From: Durusdinium trenchii | Lineage: Eukaryota; Sar; Dinophyceae; Suessiales; Symbiodiniaceae | Assembly: GCA_963970005.1 (NCBI GenBank) | Contig: CAXAMN010022707.1 | Coordinates: 931,423 to 995,422, forward strand | Reading direction: 5' to 3' | Length of the DNA stretch: 64,000 nucleotides | In this document: positions 63,594 through 64,000 of the stretch, piece by piece | Layout of the letters: each line of letters starts with the position of its first letter | Numbering within the stretch: the stretch's first letter is position 1 | Position numbers and translations under genes: made by a program | The notes under the pieces: model-generated | Databases searched by the model: none | The model's input: only the letters and a program-made list of their open reading frames with translations | What the model was told of the DNA's origin: nothing

Positions 63594-64000
63594 GTTTTGT
63601 GGAAAGCTCGCGGCTTCAGGGTGGAGGGGAAGCCTTTCTCAGGTGTTTGGAATCCACCCCAACAAAAGGGGGATTCGTGAGCCGCTATTGGAATGAGTTG
63701 GCCAATGTTGTGTGGGTTCTAATCTTGAGAGCCTCGCAACTTGTTGGGTACAGGTCATGTACCCACGACGCTTGGGATGGGCAAGAGACCCCCTGCCATC
63801 CCACTCCTCAGATCTTCCAAGCTCACAAAAATCGGATCTCTTTGAGCGTCTTTATTTTATGGTTGTTTCAAATCGTATGGATGTGTATCAGAATCTGGCG
63901 AGCTGTCGGCCTTTTATGATTGGGTTTATATACCCTACAAGTCCAAAGACGGTTTTTTTTCAATGTCTTTATAGTAAAGACGGTTCTTTGGTCAACCACG

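Noticed and set aside
1..64000. Bacterial operons, RBS, CRISPR arrays, rRNA, phage or plasmid genes
   Set aside because: None seen; repeats are degenerate and dispersed without unique spacers, and coding is intron-split.

Overview
This looks like nuclear DNA of a dinoflagellate, most likely a Symbiodiniaceae-type alga. I infer this from several signs. Coding sequence comes in very short islands (27-150 bases) with GC-rich third positions. The introns in the one gene I can reconstruct have AG|G acceptors and mostly GC or GA donors rather than GT. The remainder is dense in small inverted-repeat elements, microsatellites and AT-rich filler. I see no bacterial-style genes, Shine-Dalgarno sites, operons, rRNA or CRISPR. 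The only RNA-like feature is half of a decayed tRNA. The long open frames are mostly chance; real exons are shorter than typical ORF cut-offs and had to be read by splice phase.

Layout. 0-14 kb holds scattered weak exon candidates on the + strand, MITE copies, a 240-base triplet microsatellite (9.65-9.89 kb) and an AT-rich block (10.9-13.3 kb) with a 21-base tandem repeat. 14.8-16.4 kb holds two candidate terminal exons inside a near-perfect tandem duplication interrupted by a 10-N assembly gap. 16.5-25.5 kb is the best gene: a four-EF-hand, calmodulin-like calcium sensor in at least nine short exons, with two likely N-terminal exons ahead of it. 25.5-53 kb holds isolated + strand exons of unrecognised proteins, a broken 3'-5' exonuclease-like exon (40.8 kb), a frameshifted ORF (42.7-43.3 kb), a 672-base TIR element beside a tRNA fragment (38 kb) and more MITEs. 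53.1-58.5 kb carries a helix-rich gene of unknown function with a clean last exon. 60.3-63.6 kb carries another unknown gene, one of whose acceptors sits inside a perfect 16-bp hairpin.

Every coding call I can support lies on the + strand, as expected from the one-direction gene arrays of dinoflagellates. Apart from the EF-hand gene I recognise no pathway, so I do not propose a functional system. The most unusual material is structural: the GA/GC-donor introns flanked by AGG repeats, an intron hairpin spanning a splice acceptor, at least two MITE families, a set of covarying palindromes, and a long miRNA-precursor-like foldback.
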